Shown: piece by piece, positions 14,081 through 23,805 of the stretch
Position numbering within the stretch: the first letter of the stretch is position 1
Layout: every line of letters begins with the position of its first letter
Assembly (NCBI RefSeq): GCF_045291395.1
Contig: NZ_CP152342.1
Location: forward strand, 3,100,001 to 3,164,000
Direction: 5' to 3'
Source of the DNA: MR-S7 sp000400995
GTDB taxonomy: Bacteria > Pseudomonadota > Gammaproteobacteria > Burkholderiales > Burkholderiaceae_C
DNA: 64,000 nucleotides
The notes under the pieces: model-generated
What the model was told of the DNA's origin: nothing
Database searches by the model: none
Seen by the model: the letters and a program-made list of their open reading frames with translations, nothing else
Made by a program: the position numbers and the translations under genes

Positions 14081-15424
14081 TCAAGTTTCCGGGGTGAAGG
14101 CTTTGCGGCGCGGGCACAAGAAAGCCGCCCGGCTGGCATGCAGCGGGGCGGCTAGCGGGTTGCTCTGGGGCTGGCGCAGCCGGGTGTTCAGGCTACCGAA
14201 TGGCACCACGTTGCCCGCCTTGCGGCCGTCCAGGTGGTCGGCCCACCACTGCATGAGCCGGGCGCGTTCATCCATGTAGGTGCTGCAGTGGTAGGCCGCC
14301 CTGATCTTGTTGCGTTCCATGTGGGCCAACTGGCGCTCGATCACGTCAGGGTTCCAGCCCGCTTCGTTCGCCACCGTGGAGAACAAGGCACGGAAGCCGT
14401 GCGCCGTGGCGCTGCCCTTGTAGCCCATGCGGGCCATGGCACTGTTCAGGGTGTTCTCGCTCAGGGGCTTGCTGGGATAGGTGGGGCTGGGAATACGAGG
14501 TCGCGTTCACCGCTCATGGGCTGCATGGCCTCCAGCACCTCCAGGGCCTGGCGGGACAGCGGCACGCGGTGTTCGCTGCGCATCTTCATGCGCTCGGCCG
14601 GCATCACCCACAGCCTCGCCGCGAGGTCGAACTCTGCCCAGCGGGCGCCGCGCACCTCGCCCGGCCGGGTGGCCGTCAGCATCACCATGCGCAGGGCCTG
14701 CACCGTGTGGGGCTCGCCGTCGTAGGCGTCCAGCTTCGCCAGGAAGGCTGGCAACTCGGCCGGGGCCAGGGCGGCGCGGTGCTGCACTTCGCGGGGCTTG
14801 AGGATTTCGGACTGCACTAGGTCAAGCATGGGATTCACCTCAATGCGCTCATGCGTGACTGCCCAGCGGTAGATGGCCTTGACCCGCTGCAACACGCGGC
14901 CCGCCTGGTCGCCCTCGCCCCGTGCCCCGTGCCTCGATCTTCTTCACTGCGGCCATGACCTCGCCGGGCTTGATGCCAGCCATGGCGCGCGCGCCTAGGG
15001 TGGGGAACACGTCGGCCTCCAGCGACGCGCGGATACGGTCGGCGGTTTCGGTCTCCCAGCGGCTGGCCTGGTGCTTCATCCAGTCGGCGGCCACGGCCTG
15101 CAGGGTGTTGGCCGTCTCATGGGCAACTCGCGCCTTGTCGGCCTTGCGCAGTTCGGCCGGATCGTCGCCCGCCTGCAGGGCCTTGCGCGCTGCCGCCGCC
15201 AGGTCGCGGGCGTCCTTGAGGCTCACGGCGGGATACACGCCGAAGGCCATCAGTTTCTCCTTGCCGCCGCGCCGGTACTTCATACGCCAGTACCGCCCGC
15301 CCGCCTTGGTCACATCCAGGTAGAGCCCGCCGCCGTCGAAGTGCTTGCCGGGGGTGGTCAGGGTGCGGAGCTTGGCGTCGGTCAGCTTCCTGGCGGGGGT
15401 ATCAAGAGCAATGTGGGGGTACAT
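14081..15424 (-). pseudogene. Tyrosine integrase (P4 type), broken by two frameshifts
   Basis: Three overlapping frames together encode a full integrase. Frame 1 from the ATG at 15424 gives DUF4102 (LTDAKLRTLTTPGKHFDGGG, YWRMKYRRGGKEK) and the core-binding domain. The frame breaks near 14915-14932 in a GCACGGGGCACGGGG stretch. Frame 2 gives LTATRPGEVRGARW with the catalytic Arg. It breaks at the GGGG of 14483-14486, where one extra base would restore PAPTYPSKPLSENTLNSAM. Frame 3 gives ATAHGFRALFSTVANEAGW (His-x2-Arg box) and the terminal HMERNKIRAAYH. As read it is inactive, so the element is fixed in place unless the breaks are sequencing errors. Confidence 0.85.
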
Positions 15425-15474
15425 TTCGCCGAAAGTCAAACCATACCCAGCATTCATGCGGGTTTCGGGGCAGA

Positions 15475-15496
15475 GTTCGAATGCGGCCCCACACCA
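15475..15496 (+). other. Candidate right attachment site (degenerate)
   Basis: GTTCGAATGCGGCCCC followed by ACACCA matches the tRNA-Leu 3' end (9461-9484) at 14 of 16 core positions plus CACCA. It lies 50 bp upstream of the integrase start, where an att site is expected. The two mismatches keep this tentative. Confidence 0.35.
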
Positions 15497-15504
15497 GACA
15501 CGGC

Positions 15505-15540
15505 AAGGCCGCCTCTGCGCATGCAGAGGCGGCCTTTTCT
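15505..15540 (+). terminator. Strong intrinsic terminator at the island edge
   Basis: A 14-bp perfect stem AAGGCCGCCTCTGC/GCAGAGGCGGCCTT with loop GCAT, then TTCTT. It lies directly after the candidate right att site. It may be the original terminator of tRNA-Leu, displaced by the insertion (inference). Confidence 0.75.
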
Positions 15541-15558
15541 TGTCCGCGCGCAAACGCC

Positions 15559-15780
15559 CTAGTTGTTCTGGCGCCGGATGAGCTGGCGCCCCGTCTCGGT
15601 GATGCTGAACTGGCCGCTGGGCGTCTTGCCGATGTAGCCCCAGTCGAGCAGGCGGCCGGACAAGTGGTGCTTGAGCGCGTCGGGCACGCTGAGGGACTGC
15701 CCCATTTCGAGCTGCTTGAGCGTCTCGATCTCGTCCACGGTGGGATCGAAGGTGGGCGCGTGGTAGGTGGTGGTGGCCAT
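15559..15780 (-). CDS. Conserved small hypothetical protein, winged-helix-like
   Basis: 73 residues from the ATG at 15780, which has the Shine-Dalgarno AGGAG 8 bases upstream; longer upstream frames lack this. The sequence (DEIETLKQLEMGQSLSVPDA, LLDWGYIGKTPSGQFSITETG) has the LxxGxI.....G.F.ITxxGR pattern of a small winged-helix or wing-like fold, often DNA-binding. It lies just outside the candidate right att site and is divergent from lrgA. The function is unknown. Confidence 0.7.
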   Translation of the reverse strand: MATTTYHAPTFDPTVDEIETLKQLEMGQSLSVPDALKHHLSGRLLDWGYIGKTPSGQFSITETGRQLIRRQNN

Positions 15781-15881
15781 GGCGTTAACTCCTAGCATGG
15801 ATGAAGTAGCCACGCCAGCGTATTGCGACTGCGCCGCTCGCGCAATCGGCCGATCACCCACGCCCGCACAGGACATGGGCG

Positions 15882-16265
15882 ATGATCGCGCCCATGGTCT
15901 ACGCCCTCACCGCGCTCTTCGCCTTCCAGCTCCTCGGAGAGCTCCTCGTCCAATGGCTGCACCTGCCGCTGCCCGGCGCGCTGGCGGGCATGCTGCTGCT
16001 GCTCGCCGCCCTGCTCGCCTACGGCCGCGTGCCCGACGCGCTGGAGCGCATGGCGGGCAGCCTGCTGCAGAACATGATGCTGCTGTTCATCCCGGCCATC
16101 GCGGGCGTGATGCTGCACTTCGAACGCATCGCGCGCGAGTGGCTGCCCTTCCTCGTGGCGGGCATCGCGGGCGCGGCCATCACGCTGGCGGTGACGGCGT
16201 GGACGCTGCGCTGGCTGCTGCGTGACAGCGCGGACACGCGCCCCGCCGAGGAGGAGCGCACCTGA
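15882..16265 (+). CDS. CidA/LrgA-family membrane protein
   Basis: 127 residues with four predicted membrane helices and the LrgA hallmark LPLPGALAGMLLLLAALL. CidA/LrgA proteins are holin-like partners of CidB/LrgB; in some bacteria the pair affects autolysis or exports small organic acids such as pyruvate and glycolate. The start may be the ATG at 15882 or at 15894. Its stop overlaps the next ATG by one base (TGATG), so the two are coupled. Confidence 0.9.
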   Translation: MIAPMVYALTALFAFQLLGELLVQWLHLPLPGALAGMLLLLAALLAYGRVPDALERMAGSLLQNMMLLFIPAIAGVMLHFERIAREWLPFLVAGIAGAAITLAVTAWTLRWLLRDSADTRPAEEERT

Positions 16266-16978
16266 TGGACGCCCTGACTGCCTGGCTGGCCGCCTCGCCT
16301 TTGCCCTGGCTGGTGCTCACGATGCTGGCCTACACGTTCACGCTGGCGGTGTACCGGCGCAGCGGCGCACACCCGCTGCTGATCCCCCCGCTCACCGCCA
16401 CCGCGCTCGTCGTGGCCGTGCTGCTGCTCACGGGCACGCCTTACGCCACCTACCGCGAAGGCGTGGGACTGCTGAGCTTCCTGATCGGCCCGGCCACGGT
16501 GGCCCTGGCCGTGCCTCTGTTCGCGCAGCGCGAGCGCATCCGCCAGCTCTGGCGCCCCATCGGCGTGGCCCTGCTGGTGGGCGGCACGGTGGCCATCGTC
16601 TCGGCCCTGCTGATCGCCTGGGCGCTGGGCGGCACGCGCGAGACGCTGATGGCGCTGGCGCCCAAGTCGGCCACCATGCCCATCGCCTTGCCGGTGGCCG
16701 AGCGCATGGGCGGCCCGGCGTCGCTGGCGGCGGTAGCCGTGGCCATTACCGGCATCGCGGGCGCAGTGCTGGCCGCACCGCTGATGCGCCTGCTGCGCGT
16801 GCACGACCCTGCGGTACGCGGCTTCGCCATCGGCCTGACGGCCCACGCCATCGGCACGGCGCGCGAGCTGCAGGTGCATCCCACGGCCGGCGCGTTCGCG
16901 GCACTGGCGATGAGCCTGAACGGCGTGGCCACGGCGGTGCTGGTGCCGCTGTGCCTGGCAGCGATGCCCTGGCTATGA
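16265..16978 (+). CDS. LrgB/CidB-family membrane protein
   Basis: 237 residues with about seven hydrophobic helices. Family motifs are present: LIGPATVALAVPLF, ALAPKSATMPIALPVAERMG and GFAIGLTAHAIGTARELQ. It is the partner of the LrgA-like protein directly upstream. Its end overlaps by a few bases the convergent LysR gene. The likely role is a membrane channel or carrier; the substrate is not known here. Confidence 0.93.
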   Translation: MDALTAWLAASPLPWLVLTMLAYTFTLAVYRRSGAHPLLIPPLTATALVVAVLLLTGTPYATYREGVGLLSFLIGPATVALAVPLFAQRERIRQLWRPIGVALLVGGTVAIVSALLIAWALGGTRETLMALAPKSATMPIALPVAERMGGPASLAAVAVAITGIAGAVLAAPLMRLLRVHDPAVRGFAIGLTAHAIGTARELQVHPTAGAFAALAMSLNGVATAVLVPLCLAAMPWL

Positions 16979-17932
16979 CAGCGGCGCCGCGGCAGTGCTT
17001 GCCATCTCCTGAAGCCACGCGGCGAACGCCGCCAGCACCGGCGGCTGCGCCTCGCCGGGGCTGACGAGGTAGTAGCCGCGCTCGCCGCGCAGCGGCCGGG
17101 CGCAGGCCACGACGAGGTCGCCGCGCGCCAGTTCGGCCTCGATCAGCATCGGCGGGATCAGCGCCACGCCCAGGCCCTGTGCGGCGGCGGCGGCCGTCAT
17201 CGAAAACAGCTCATACCGCGGCCCGTCCAGCGCGCGCGGCGCGTCGTGCACGCCCATGGCGCCGAACCACTGCTGCCAGCCATAAGGCCGCGTGCTTTGC
17301 TGCAGCAGCGGCAGGCGCGCCAGCGCCTGCGGCGGCAGGCCCTGGTGGGCGCGCCCGGTGCCGCGCGGCATGCCTGACTGCTGCGCGGCCGATTCGAGCA
17401 GCTTCGGACTGCACACGGGCACCACGTCCTCCTGCATCAGCAGCTGTGCCTGCACGCCGGGCCAGTTGGCCACTTGCTCGGGTGTGCCGGCGTAGAGCGC
17501 CGCATCGAACGTGGTGTCGGAGAACAAAAAAGGCCGCGTGCGCGTCTCGATGTGCACCACGATCTCGGGATGGCGCGCGACCAACAGCGGCAGGCGCGGG
17601 ATGAGCCAGCGCGTGGCGAAGGTGGCCACCGCCGCGAGCGAGACGGCGCCGCCGTGGCCCTGGTGGGCCATCACGTCGAGCGTGCCCTGCTCCAGCTCCT
17701 GCAGCCAGCGCGCCACCTGGCGGCCGTAGTGGCGCCCGGCGGGCGTGAGCACCACGCCGTGGCGCGTGCGGCGAAAGAGCTGCACGCCCAGCTGGTCTTC
17801 CAGCGCAAGGATCTGGCGCGACACGGCGCTTTGCGTGAGCGCCAGCTCCTGCGCAGCGCGTGTATAGCTCTCATGCCGGGCGGCAGCCTCGAAGCAGGCC
17901 AGGGCCTGGGTGGATGGAAGGTGGCGGCGCAT
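16973..17932 (-). CDS. LysR-type regulator, probably of the glutarate genes (GcdR-like)
   Basis: 319 residues. The N-terminal LysR helix-turn-helix is ALACFEAAARHESYTRAAQE followed by LALTQSAVSRQILALEDQLG. The effector domain is of the GcvA-like class (FATRWLIPRL). It is divergently transcribed from gcdH and gcdG. In Pseudomonas the same three-gene arrangement is the glutarate-responsive gcdR-gcdH-gcdG locus, so regulation of the adjacent genes by glutarate is the best inference. The 3' end overlaps lrgB, which is convergent. Confidence 0.85.
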   Translation of the reverse strand: MRRHLPSTQALACFEAAARHESYTRAAQELALTQSAVSRQILALEDQLGVQLFRRTRHGVVLTPAGRHYGRQVARWLQELEQGTLDVMAHQGHGGAVSLAAVATFATRWLIPRLPLLVARHPEIVVHIETRTRPFLFSDTTFDAALYAGTPEQVANWPGVQAQLLMQEDVVPVCSPKLLESAAQQSGMPRGTGRAHQGLPPQALARLPLLQQSTRPYGWQQWFGAMGVHDAPRALDGPRYELFSMTAAAAAQGLGVALIPPMLIEAELARGDLVVACARPLRGERGYYLVSPGEAQPPVLAAFAAWLQEMASTAAAPLS

Positions 17933-18064
17933 GCGCGCACTCTATCCCATACATTCCATAAACGCATTTCTGGATGCAAACTACTCGCTTGCCATCTCTT
18001 TAGCGGGAGCCCTACGATGCACGCATTCCGCATGTATTCCCCTCTTTTTCGCACAGGAGACACC

Positions 18065-19261
<1,197 letters not shown>

Positions 19262-19270
19262 CACTCCTGA

Positions 19271-19317
19271 AACAGTAGCTGCTTGCGCTTGCCTGGCAAG
19301 CGCTGGAGGCCGATTTG
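19271..19317 (+). repeat. Dispersed Comamonadaceae-type repeat, copy 3 (clean)
   Basis: AGTAGCTGCTTGCGCTTGCC, TGGCAAGCGCTGGAGGCCGA, TTT. The core GCGCTTGC/GCAAGCGC can form a hairpin. It lies in the gcdH-gcdG gap. Confidence 0.85.
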
Positions 19318-19320
19318 ACC

Positions 19321-20559
19321 ATGAACCATTCCACAGGCGCCCTGTCGGGCGTCAAGGTGCTCGACCTCTCGCGCGTGCTCGCCGGCCCCTGGTGCACGCA
19401 GACCCTGGCCGACCTGGGCGCCGACGTGGTCAAGGTGGAGCGACCCCAGGCCGGCGACGACACGCGCCACTGGGGCCCGCCCTTCCTGAAAGACGCCGCG
19501 GGCAACGACACGCGCCAGGCCAGCTACTTCGCGGCCTGCAACCGCAACAAGCGCTCCCTCACCGTGAACATGGCCCACCCCGAGGGGCAGGCCCTGCTGC
19601 GCCGCATGGCACAGGAGGCCGACGTGGTGGTGGAGAACTTCAAGACCGGGGGCCTCGCGCAATACGGGCTGGACTACGAGAGCCTGAAGCGCCTGAACCC
19701 GCGCCTCGTCTACTGCTCCATCACCGGCTTCGGCCAGGACGGGCCCTATGCCGAGCGCGCGGGCTACGACCTCATGGTGCAGGCCCTGTGCGGCCTCATG
19801 AGCATCACCGGCCATGCCGACGGCGCGCCCGGCGGCGGCCCGCTGCGCATGGGCGTGGCCGTGGTGGACCTGTTCACGGGCCTGTATGCCAGCAACGCCA
19901 TCCTGGCCGCGCTGCACGCACGCAACGCCACCGGCGAGGGCCAGTACATCGACATGGCCCTGCTCGACGTGGGCATGGCCGTGCTCGCCAACCAGGCCAG
20001 CGGCTTTCTCGCCACCGGCGCGGCGCCGCAGCGCGCGGGCAACATCCACCCCAGCCTGGCGCCCTACCAGGACTTCGCGACCAGCGACGGCAACGTGCTG
20101 CTGGCCATCGGCAACGACGGGCAATTCCAGCGCTTCTGCGCCGCCGCGGGCCACGACGCATGGAGCCAGGACGAACGATTCGCCACCAACACCGCGCGCG
20201 TGCGCAACCGCCCCGCCCTGCTGGCGCTGATGGAGCCGCTGATGCGCACGCGCACCACGGCCGAATGGATCGCGCTGCTGGAAGACAAGGCCGTGCCCTG
20301 CGGCCCCATCAACACCATCGCCCAGGCCTTCGACGACCCGCAGGTGCGCGCCCGCGGCCTGCGCGTGGACCTGCCGCGCGATGCCGGCGACGGCATCGCC
20401 ACCGTCAGCGGCGTGGCCAGCCCCCTGCGCCTGTCGGCCACGCCCGTCACCTACCGCAACGCGCCGCCCGCACTGGGGCAGCACACCGACGAGGTGCTGC
20501 GCGGGCTGGGGCTGGACAGCGCCGCCATCGCCGCGCTGCGCGCCGCCGGGGCCGTGTAG
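19321..20559 (+). CDS. gcdG: Class III CoA-transferase, probable succinyl-CoA:glutarate CoA-transferase
   Basis: 412 residues of the CaiB/BaiF family. The N-terminus is GVKVLDLSRVLAGPWCTQTLADLGADVVKVE, split over residues 10-40. The catalytic Asp is expected at about residue 183 (AVVDLFTGLYASN), and GEGQYIDMALLDV follows. Placement directly after glutaryl-CoA dehydrogenase, with a LysR regulator beyond, matches gcdG, which activates glutarate to glutaryl-CoA. The ATG at 19321 is preferred to the TTG at 19315. Substrate specificity is inferred from context. Confidence 0.85.
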   Translation: MNHSTGALSGVKVLDLSRVLAGPWCTQTLADLGADVVKVERPQAGDDTRHWGPPFLKDAAGNDTRQASYFAACNRNKRSLTVNMAHPEGQALLRRMAQEADVVVENFKTGGLAQYGLDYESLKRLNPRLVYCSITGFGQDGPYAERAGYDLMVQALCGLMSITGHADGAPGGGPLRMGVAVVDLFTGLYASNAILAALHARNATGEGQYIDMALLDVGMAVLANQASGFLATGAAPQRAGNIHPSLAPYQDFATSDGNVLLAIGNDGQFQRFCAAAGHDAWSQDERFATNTARVRNRPALLALMEPLMRTRTTAEWIALLEDKAVPCGPINTIAQAFDDPQVRARGLRVDLPRDAGDGIATVSGVASPLRLSATPVTYRNAPPALGQHTDEVLRGLGLDSAAIAALRAAGAV

Positions 20560-20570
20560 CGCTATTTTTA

Positions 20571-20615
20571 AGATAGCTGCCAGCGCTTGCTGTACAAGCG
20601 CTGGAGGCCGATTTT
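20571..20615 (+). repeat. Dispersed Comamonadaceae-type repeat, copy 4
   Basis: GATAGCTGCCAGCGCTTGCT, GTACAAGCGCTGGAGGCCGA, TTTTT; in the convergent gap between gcdG and the DUF1428 gene, followed by a short T-run. Confidence 0.8.
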
Positions 20616-20617
20616 TC

Positions 20618-20983
20618 TCAAACGCCCCAGCCCTTCTCGACCAGGCCGCTGAAGCCGCCCCAGAACATCCGCATGCCGTCGAAGGGCATGTTCTCGGGCG
20701 AGCACTCGATGCGCGGGTCCTTCATCACCAGCGCGTTGATGCGGTCGCGCTCGGCGCGCGAGGGGTAGACGATCCACGCGAACACGACCACCTCGTCCTC
20801 CCGCAGCTGCACTGCCTGGGGGAACGAGGTCTGCTTGCCGGGCTGCACGTCATCGGCCACGCATTCGAAATACTGCAGGGCGCCGTATTCCATCCACACC
20901 TCGCCCGCCTTCTGTGCGAGCGCACGGTAGGCGTCCAGCTTGGCGCGGGGCACGGGAACGACGAATCCATCGACGTAATGCAT
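20618..20983 (-). CDS. DUF1428-family protein
   Basis: 121 residues. The N-terminus MHYVDGFVVPVPRAKLDAYR and the segment VVFAWIVYPSRAERDRINA are typical of the DUF1428 family, a ferredoxin-like (ABM/YciI-like) fold of unknown role. PFDGMRMFWGGFSGL near the C-terminus is also family-typical. It lies 12 bp downstream of a VOC-family gene, forming a two-gene unit often seen in proteobacteria. No catalytic residue can be assigned. Confidence 0.9.
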   Translation of the reverse strand: MHYVDGFVVPVPRAKLDAYRALAQKAGEVWMEYGALQYFECVADDVQPGKQTSFPQAVQLREDEVVVFAWIVYPSRAERDRINALVMKDPRIECSPENMPFDGMRMFWGGFSGLVEKGWGV

Positions 20984-20995
20984 GGGGTTCTCCTT

Positions 20996-21448
20996 TCAGG
21001 CCGGTGCCTGCACGTTGATCATCCACGGCGTGCCGAAGCGGTCGACCGCCATGCCGAAGCCGGGCGAGAAGAAAGTCTCCGCGAACGGCATGGCCACCTG
21101 GCCGCCTTCGGCCAGCGCATCGAAAACGCGCCGGCCCTCGGCCGGCGTCTCCACCTGGATCGACACCCACAGGCCCTGCGGCTTCTGGTAGCCGCCGGCG
21201 CAGGCGCCGGGGTCCTGGCCCGGCATCGCGGGCATGGCATCCGAGCCCATGAGCGATTGCGCACCGGCCTGCAGATGCACGTGCATCACACGCTTCCTGG
21301 CCGACTCGGGCAAGGGCGGCATCCCGGGCTGGGACGGCATTTCGCCGAAGGTGCCCTGGTAGACGATGGTGCCGCCCAGCACCTTGGCGTAGAAGGCGAA
21401 TGCCTCGGCGCAATTGCCGTCGAAGTTCAGGTAGGGGATGAATTGCAT
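20996..21448 (-). CDS. VOC-family (PhnB-like) protein
   Basis: 150 residues from the ATG at 21448 (MQFIPYLNFDGNCAEAFAFY). PhnB-type vicinal oxygen chelate proteins share YLxFxGxCxEAxxFY at the start, a MPFAETFFSPGFG segment and the C-terminal DRFGTPWMIN; all three are visible. Members are mostly of unknown function and often lack the metal ligands of glyoxalase. It is probably co-transcribed with the DUF1428 gene. The longer frame from 21478 lacks homologous character. Confidence 0.9.
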   Translation of the reverse strand: MQFIPYLNFDGNCAEAFAFYAKVLGGTIVYQGTFGEMPSQPGMPPLPESARKRVMHVHLQAGAQSLMGSDAMPAMPGQDPGACAGGYQKPQGLWVSIQVETPAEGRRVFDALAEGGQVAMPFAETFFSPGFGMAVDRFGTPWMINVQAPA

Positions 21449-21739
21449 GCGGTGTCTCCATGGTTTTGTGAACAGCATCTACATGCTAGGAACAAAAATG
21501 GATACTGTCCACATAATTGCGCCGCAAGGCGGTAATTCTTTGTTGGCGGCGCACGCGCTTCGCGCAGGGAGCGCCGGCGGAGGCGCAGCCGCAACAATCC
21601 GACACAATGGTGAAGCAGCGGCAAAAGCTGACAAAGTTCACCCCGGGGGTCAACCAAAATACGCCGGCGGGCGTCTCACCCTTAGCGCCAAACCATGCGC
21701 CGCGCCAACCGCCGCCCCGCGGCCTACAGGGAGACCACC

Positions 21740-22204
21740 ATGCCTTCACCCCGCTTTCTTCGCCTCGGTGCCATCGGCACGCTCGCCGCACTGGCGGCGG
21801 GCTGCGTGGCCGTGCCAGGCGATCCGTACTACGACGCGGGCGGCTACTACCCCAGCCCGGCGCCTGCGGTGACCGTCTACGAACGCCCCGGCGTGATCTA
21901 TTCGCAGCCCGTCTATGTGCCGCCCCCGCGTCCCGTCTGGCGCGACCGCGACGACTGGCGCGAGCGCCAATGGCGCGACGCCCGCGAGCGCGAGCGCCGC
22001 GAGGCCGAGCGCCACCGGGAAGCTGATCGCCGCGAAGCGGACCGCCGCCGCGATGCCGAGCGCCGGGAGGCGGACCGCCGCCAGGCCGAGCGGCAGCGCG
22101 AATGGGACCGCCGGCGCGAGCAGGACCAGCGCGCCGAACGCCCCAACCGTGGCAACCAGCCCGTGCCCGGCCGGCGCTACGCCCCCACCCCCGACTGGCG
22201 CTGA
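21740..22204 (+). CDS. Lipoprotein with Arg-rich charged repeat
   Basis: 154 residues from the ATG at 21740. A signal peptide ends in the lipobox LAAGC (Cys at about residue 22). A Tyr/Pro-rich segment follows (PGDPYYDAGGYYPSPAPAV). From about residue 75 to 140 the chain is a highly charged RREAERHREADRREADRRRD-type repeat, likely a single long helix. No enzyme motif. It is probably an envelope-attached protein. The following gene, also exported and Arg/Glu-rich, is 36 bp downstream and may be co-transcribed. Confidence 0.75.
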   Translation: MPSPRFLRLGAIGTLAALAAGCVAVPGDPYYDAGGYYPSPAPAVTVYERPGVIYSQPVYVPPPRPVWRDRDDWRERQWRDARERERREAERHREADRREADRRRDAERREADRRQAERQREWDRRREQDQRAERPNRGNQPVPGRRYAPTPDWR

Positions 22205-22240
22205 GGTCTGCCGTGCCCCTGACCCGCCCCCCTGCACGCC

Positions 22241-22831
22241 GTGCTCCTGGCCGCGGCGTGGCTGGCCCTGCCCGCCGCAGCCCAGGTCACGCGCTGCACC
22301 GACCCTGCCACCGGCAAGGTCACCTACACCGACGGCGGCTGCGCCCGGGGCGAGGCCGCACGCGAGGTCGAGGCGCGCAAGACGCCCGAGGAACTCCAGC
22401 AGGAGCGCGAGCAGGCCGCCGAGGCATGGGAGCGCAAGCGCGAGCGCCAGCAGCACGAGGCCGCGCAGCGCCGCGATACCGAACGCGCCGAACGCGCGGC
22501 AGCTCCAGCCGGCAACGACCCTGCCCGGTCCGTGGCCTGCCAGCGCGCGCGCCGCAGCCTGCAGGAAGTGATGGGCACGCTGGGCCGCGGCATGTACGAC
22601 GAGCAGGCGCGCCTGGACGCCGCGCAGCGCGAGGCGGACCTGGCCTGCCTCAGCCCCGCCGACTTCGCCCGGGCCGAACGCGCACGCGCCAGCCGCGCCC
22701 AGGCGCCGTACTACACGCCCCCGGTGGTCGTCGTGCCTCCGCGCCCCGGGCCGCGCCCGCCGCCGCGCGAAATCACCCACTGCAACGTGTTCCGCTGCTA
22801 CGACAAGCAGGGCAATACCTATCCGCGCTGA
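22241..22831 (+). CDS. Exported DUF4124-domain protein
   Basis: 196 residues from a GTG at 22241, directly in front of a signal-peptide-like run (LLAAAWLALPAAAQ). VTRCTDPATGKVTYTDGGC is the DUF4124 signature, common in exported proteins of beta- and gammaproteobacteria. A charged helical region and a conserved Cys pair (ITHCNVFRCYDKQGNTY) follow at the C-terminus. The role is unknown. Its end overlaps the convergent SDR gene by 13 bp. Confidence 0.75.
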   Translation: MLLAAAWLALPAAAQVTRCTDPATGKVTYTDGGCARGEAAREVEARKTPEELQQEREQAAEAWERKRERQQHEAAQRRDTERAERAAAPAGNDPARSVACQRARRSLQEVMGTLGRGMYDEQARLDAAQREADLACLSPADFARAERARASRAQAPYYTPPVVVVPPRPGPRPPPREITHCNVFRCYDKQGNTYPR

Positions 22832-23760
22832 TCCGCGCGCAGCCCCTCGGCCACGGTGGGGTAGCGCAGGCGCACGCGCAGCTCGCGCGCCAGGCGCTCG
22901 GTGAGCAGCCGGCGCGACTCGCCCATGAAGCTCAGCAGCGACACCGGCAACTGCGCGCGCGCCGCGTCGCGCGACACGCGCGGCGGGCGCGGCAGGCCGT
23001 ACAGGTCGGCCGCCAGGTCGAAGTAGTCCCCCATCTTCAGTTCGCTGCGGTCGCTCGCATGGTAGGTGCGCTGCGACCGCCCGCGCCACAGCGCCGCCAC
23101 GCAGGCGCGCGCCAGGTCGTCGGCGTGGATGTGGTTGGTGTAGACGTCGTCGTGCGCCTGCAGCACGGGCGTGCCGCGCAGCAGGCGCGCGCGGGGCGTG
23201 CCGCCCTCGCGGTCGGCCGCGTAGATGCCGGGCACGCGCAGGATGCTCACGCGCACGCCCGCGCGCCCCAGGTGGCGCACTGCGCGCTCGGCATTCACGC
23301 GGCGCTGGGCGCGCGGCGTGGCCGGGGCCACGGGGCGCGATTCGGCCACCCACGCGCCCGCGCAGTCGCCGTACACGCCGGTGGTGGAGGCGTAGACCAG
23401 CGTCTGCGGCAGCGTGCGCAGCCGCAGCGCGCGCGCCAGCGCCACGCTGCGCGGGTCCAGCCACCAGCGCGGGCCCACCTCGCGCTCGCCCGGCGGCGGC
23501 GCCAGGTGCAGCACACGCGTGGCCACGCCCGCCAGGCGGGCCAGCGTGGCAGCCTGGTCCAGGTTGCCCACCAGCGGGGTGATGCCGGCGGCGCGCAATG
23601 CGGGCACGCGCTCGGGCGTGGAGGTGAGCGCCAGCACGCGGGCGCCCGCGCCGAGCGCGCGCGCGGCGCGCAGCCCCACGTCGCCGCAGCCGACGATGAG
23701 CACGCGCTGGCGCCGGAAGCGCGCGGGCAAGGCGCCGAGGGGTGTTTGGTTTGAGGGCAA
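22819..23760 (-). CDS. NAD(P)-dependent epimerase/SDR-family protein (YeeZ-like)
   Basis: About 313 residues. The Rossmann glycine motif is RVLIVGCGDVGLRAARAL near the N-terminus. TLVYASTTGVYGDCAGAWV supplies the Ser/Tyr active-site region, and NHIHADDLARACVAALWRG is typical of extended SDRs. No ATG is available: TTG at 23760 or at 23730 are the in-frame candidates, and I chose the longer one with low confidence. The frame continues far upstream but there overlaps the divergent flavoprotein gene. The substrate is unknown. Confidence 0.8.
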   Translation of the reverse strand: MPSNQTPLGALPARFRRQRVLIVGCGDVGLRAARALGAGARVLALTSTPERVPALRAAGITPLVGNLDQAATLARLAGVATRVLHLAPPPGEREVGPRWWLDPRSVALARALRLRTLPQTLVYASTTGVYGDCAGAWVAESRPVAPATPRAQRRVNAERAVRHLGRAGVRVSILRVPGIYAADREGGTPRARLLRGTPVLQAHDDVYTNHIHADDLARACVAALWRGRSQRTYHASDRSELKMGDYFDLAADLYGLPRPPRVSRDAARAQLPVSLLSFMGESRRLLTERLARELRVRLRYPTVAEGLRADQRG

Positions 23761-23805
23761 AATCGACCGGTTTGCTTGTTCAAGAATGCCAAGGATACCC
23801 ACGCC

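Noticed and set aside
15475..15496. Second tRNA gene
   Set aside because: Only the T-arm/acceptor part is similar; no D-arm or anticodon arm is present, so it is at most an attachment-site remnant.
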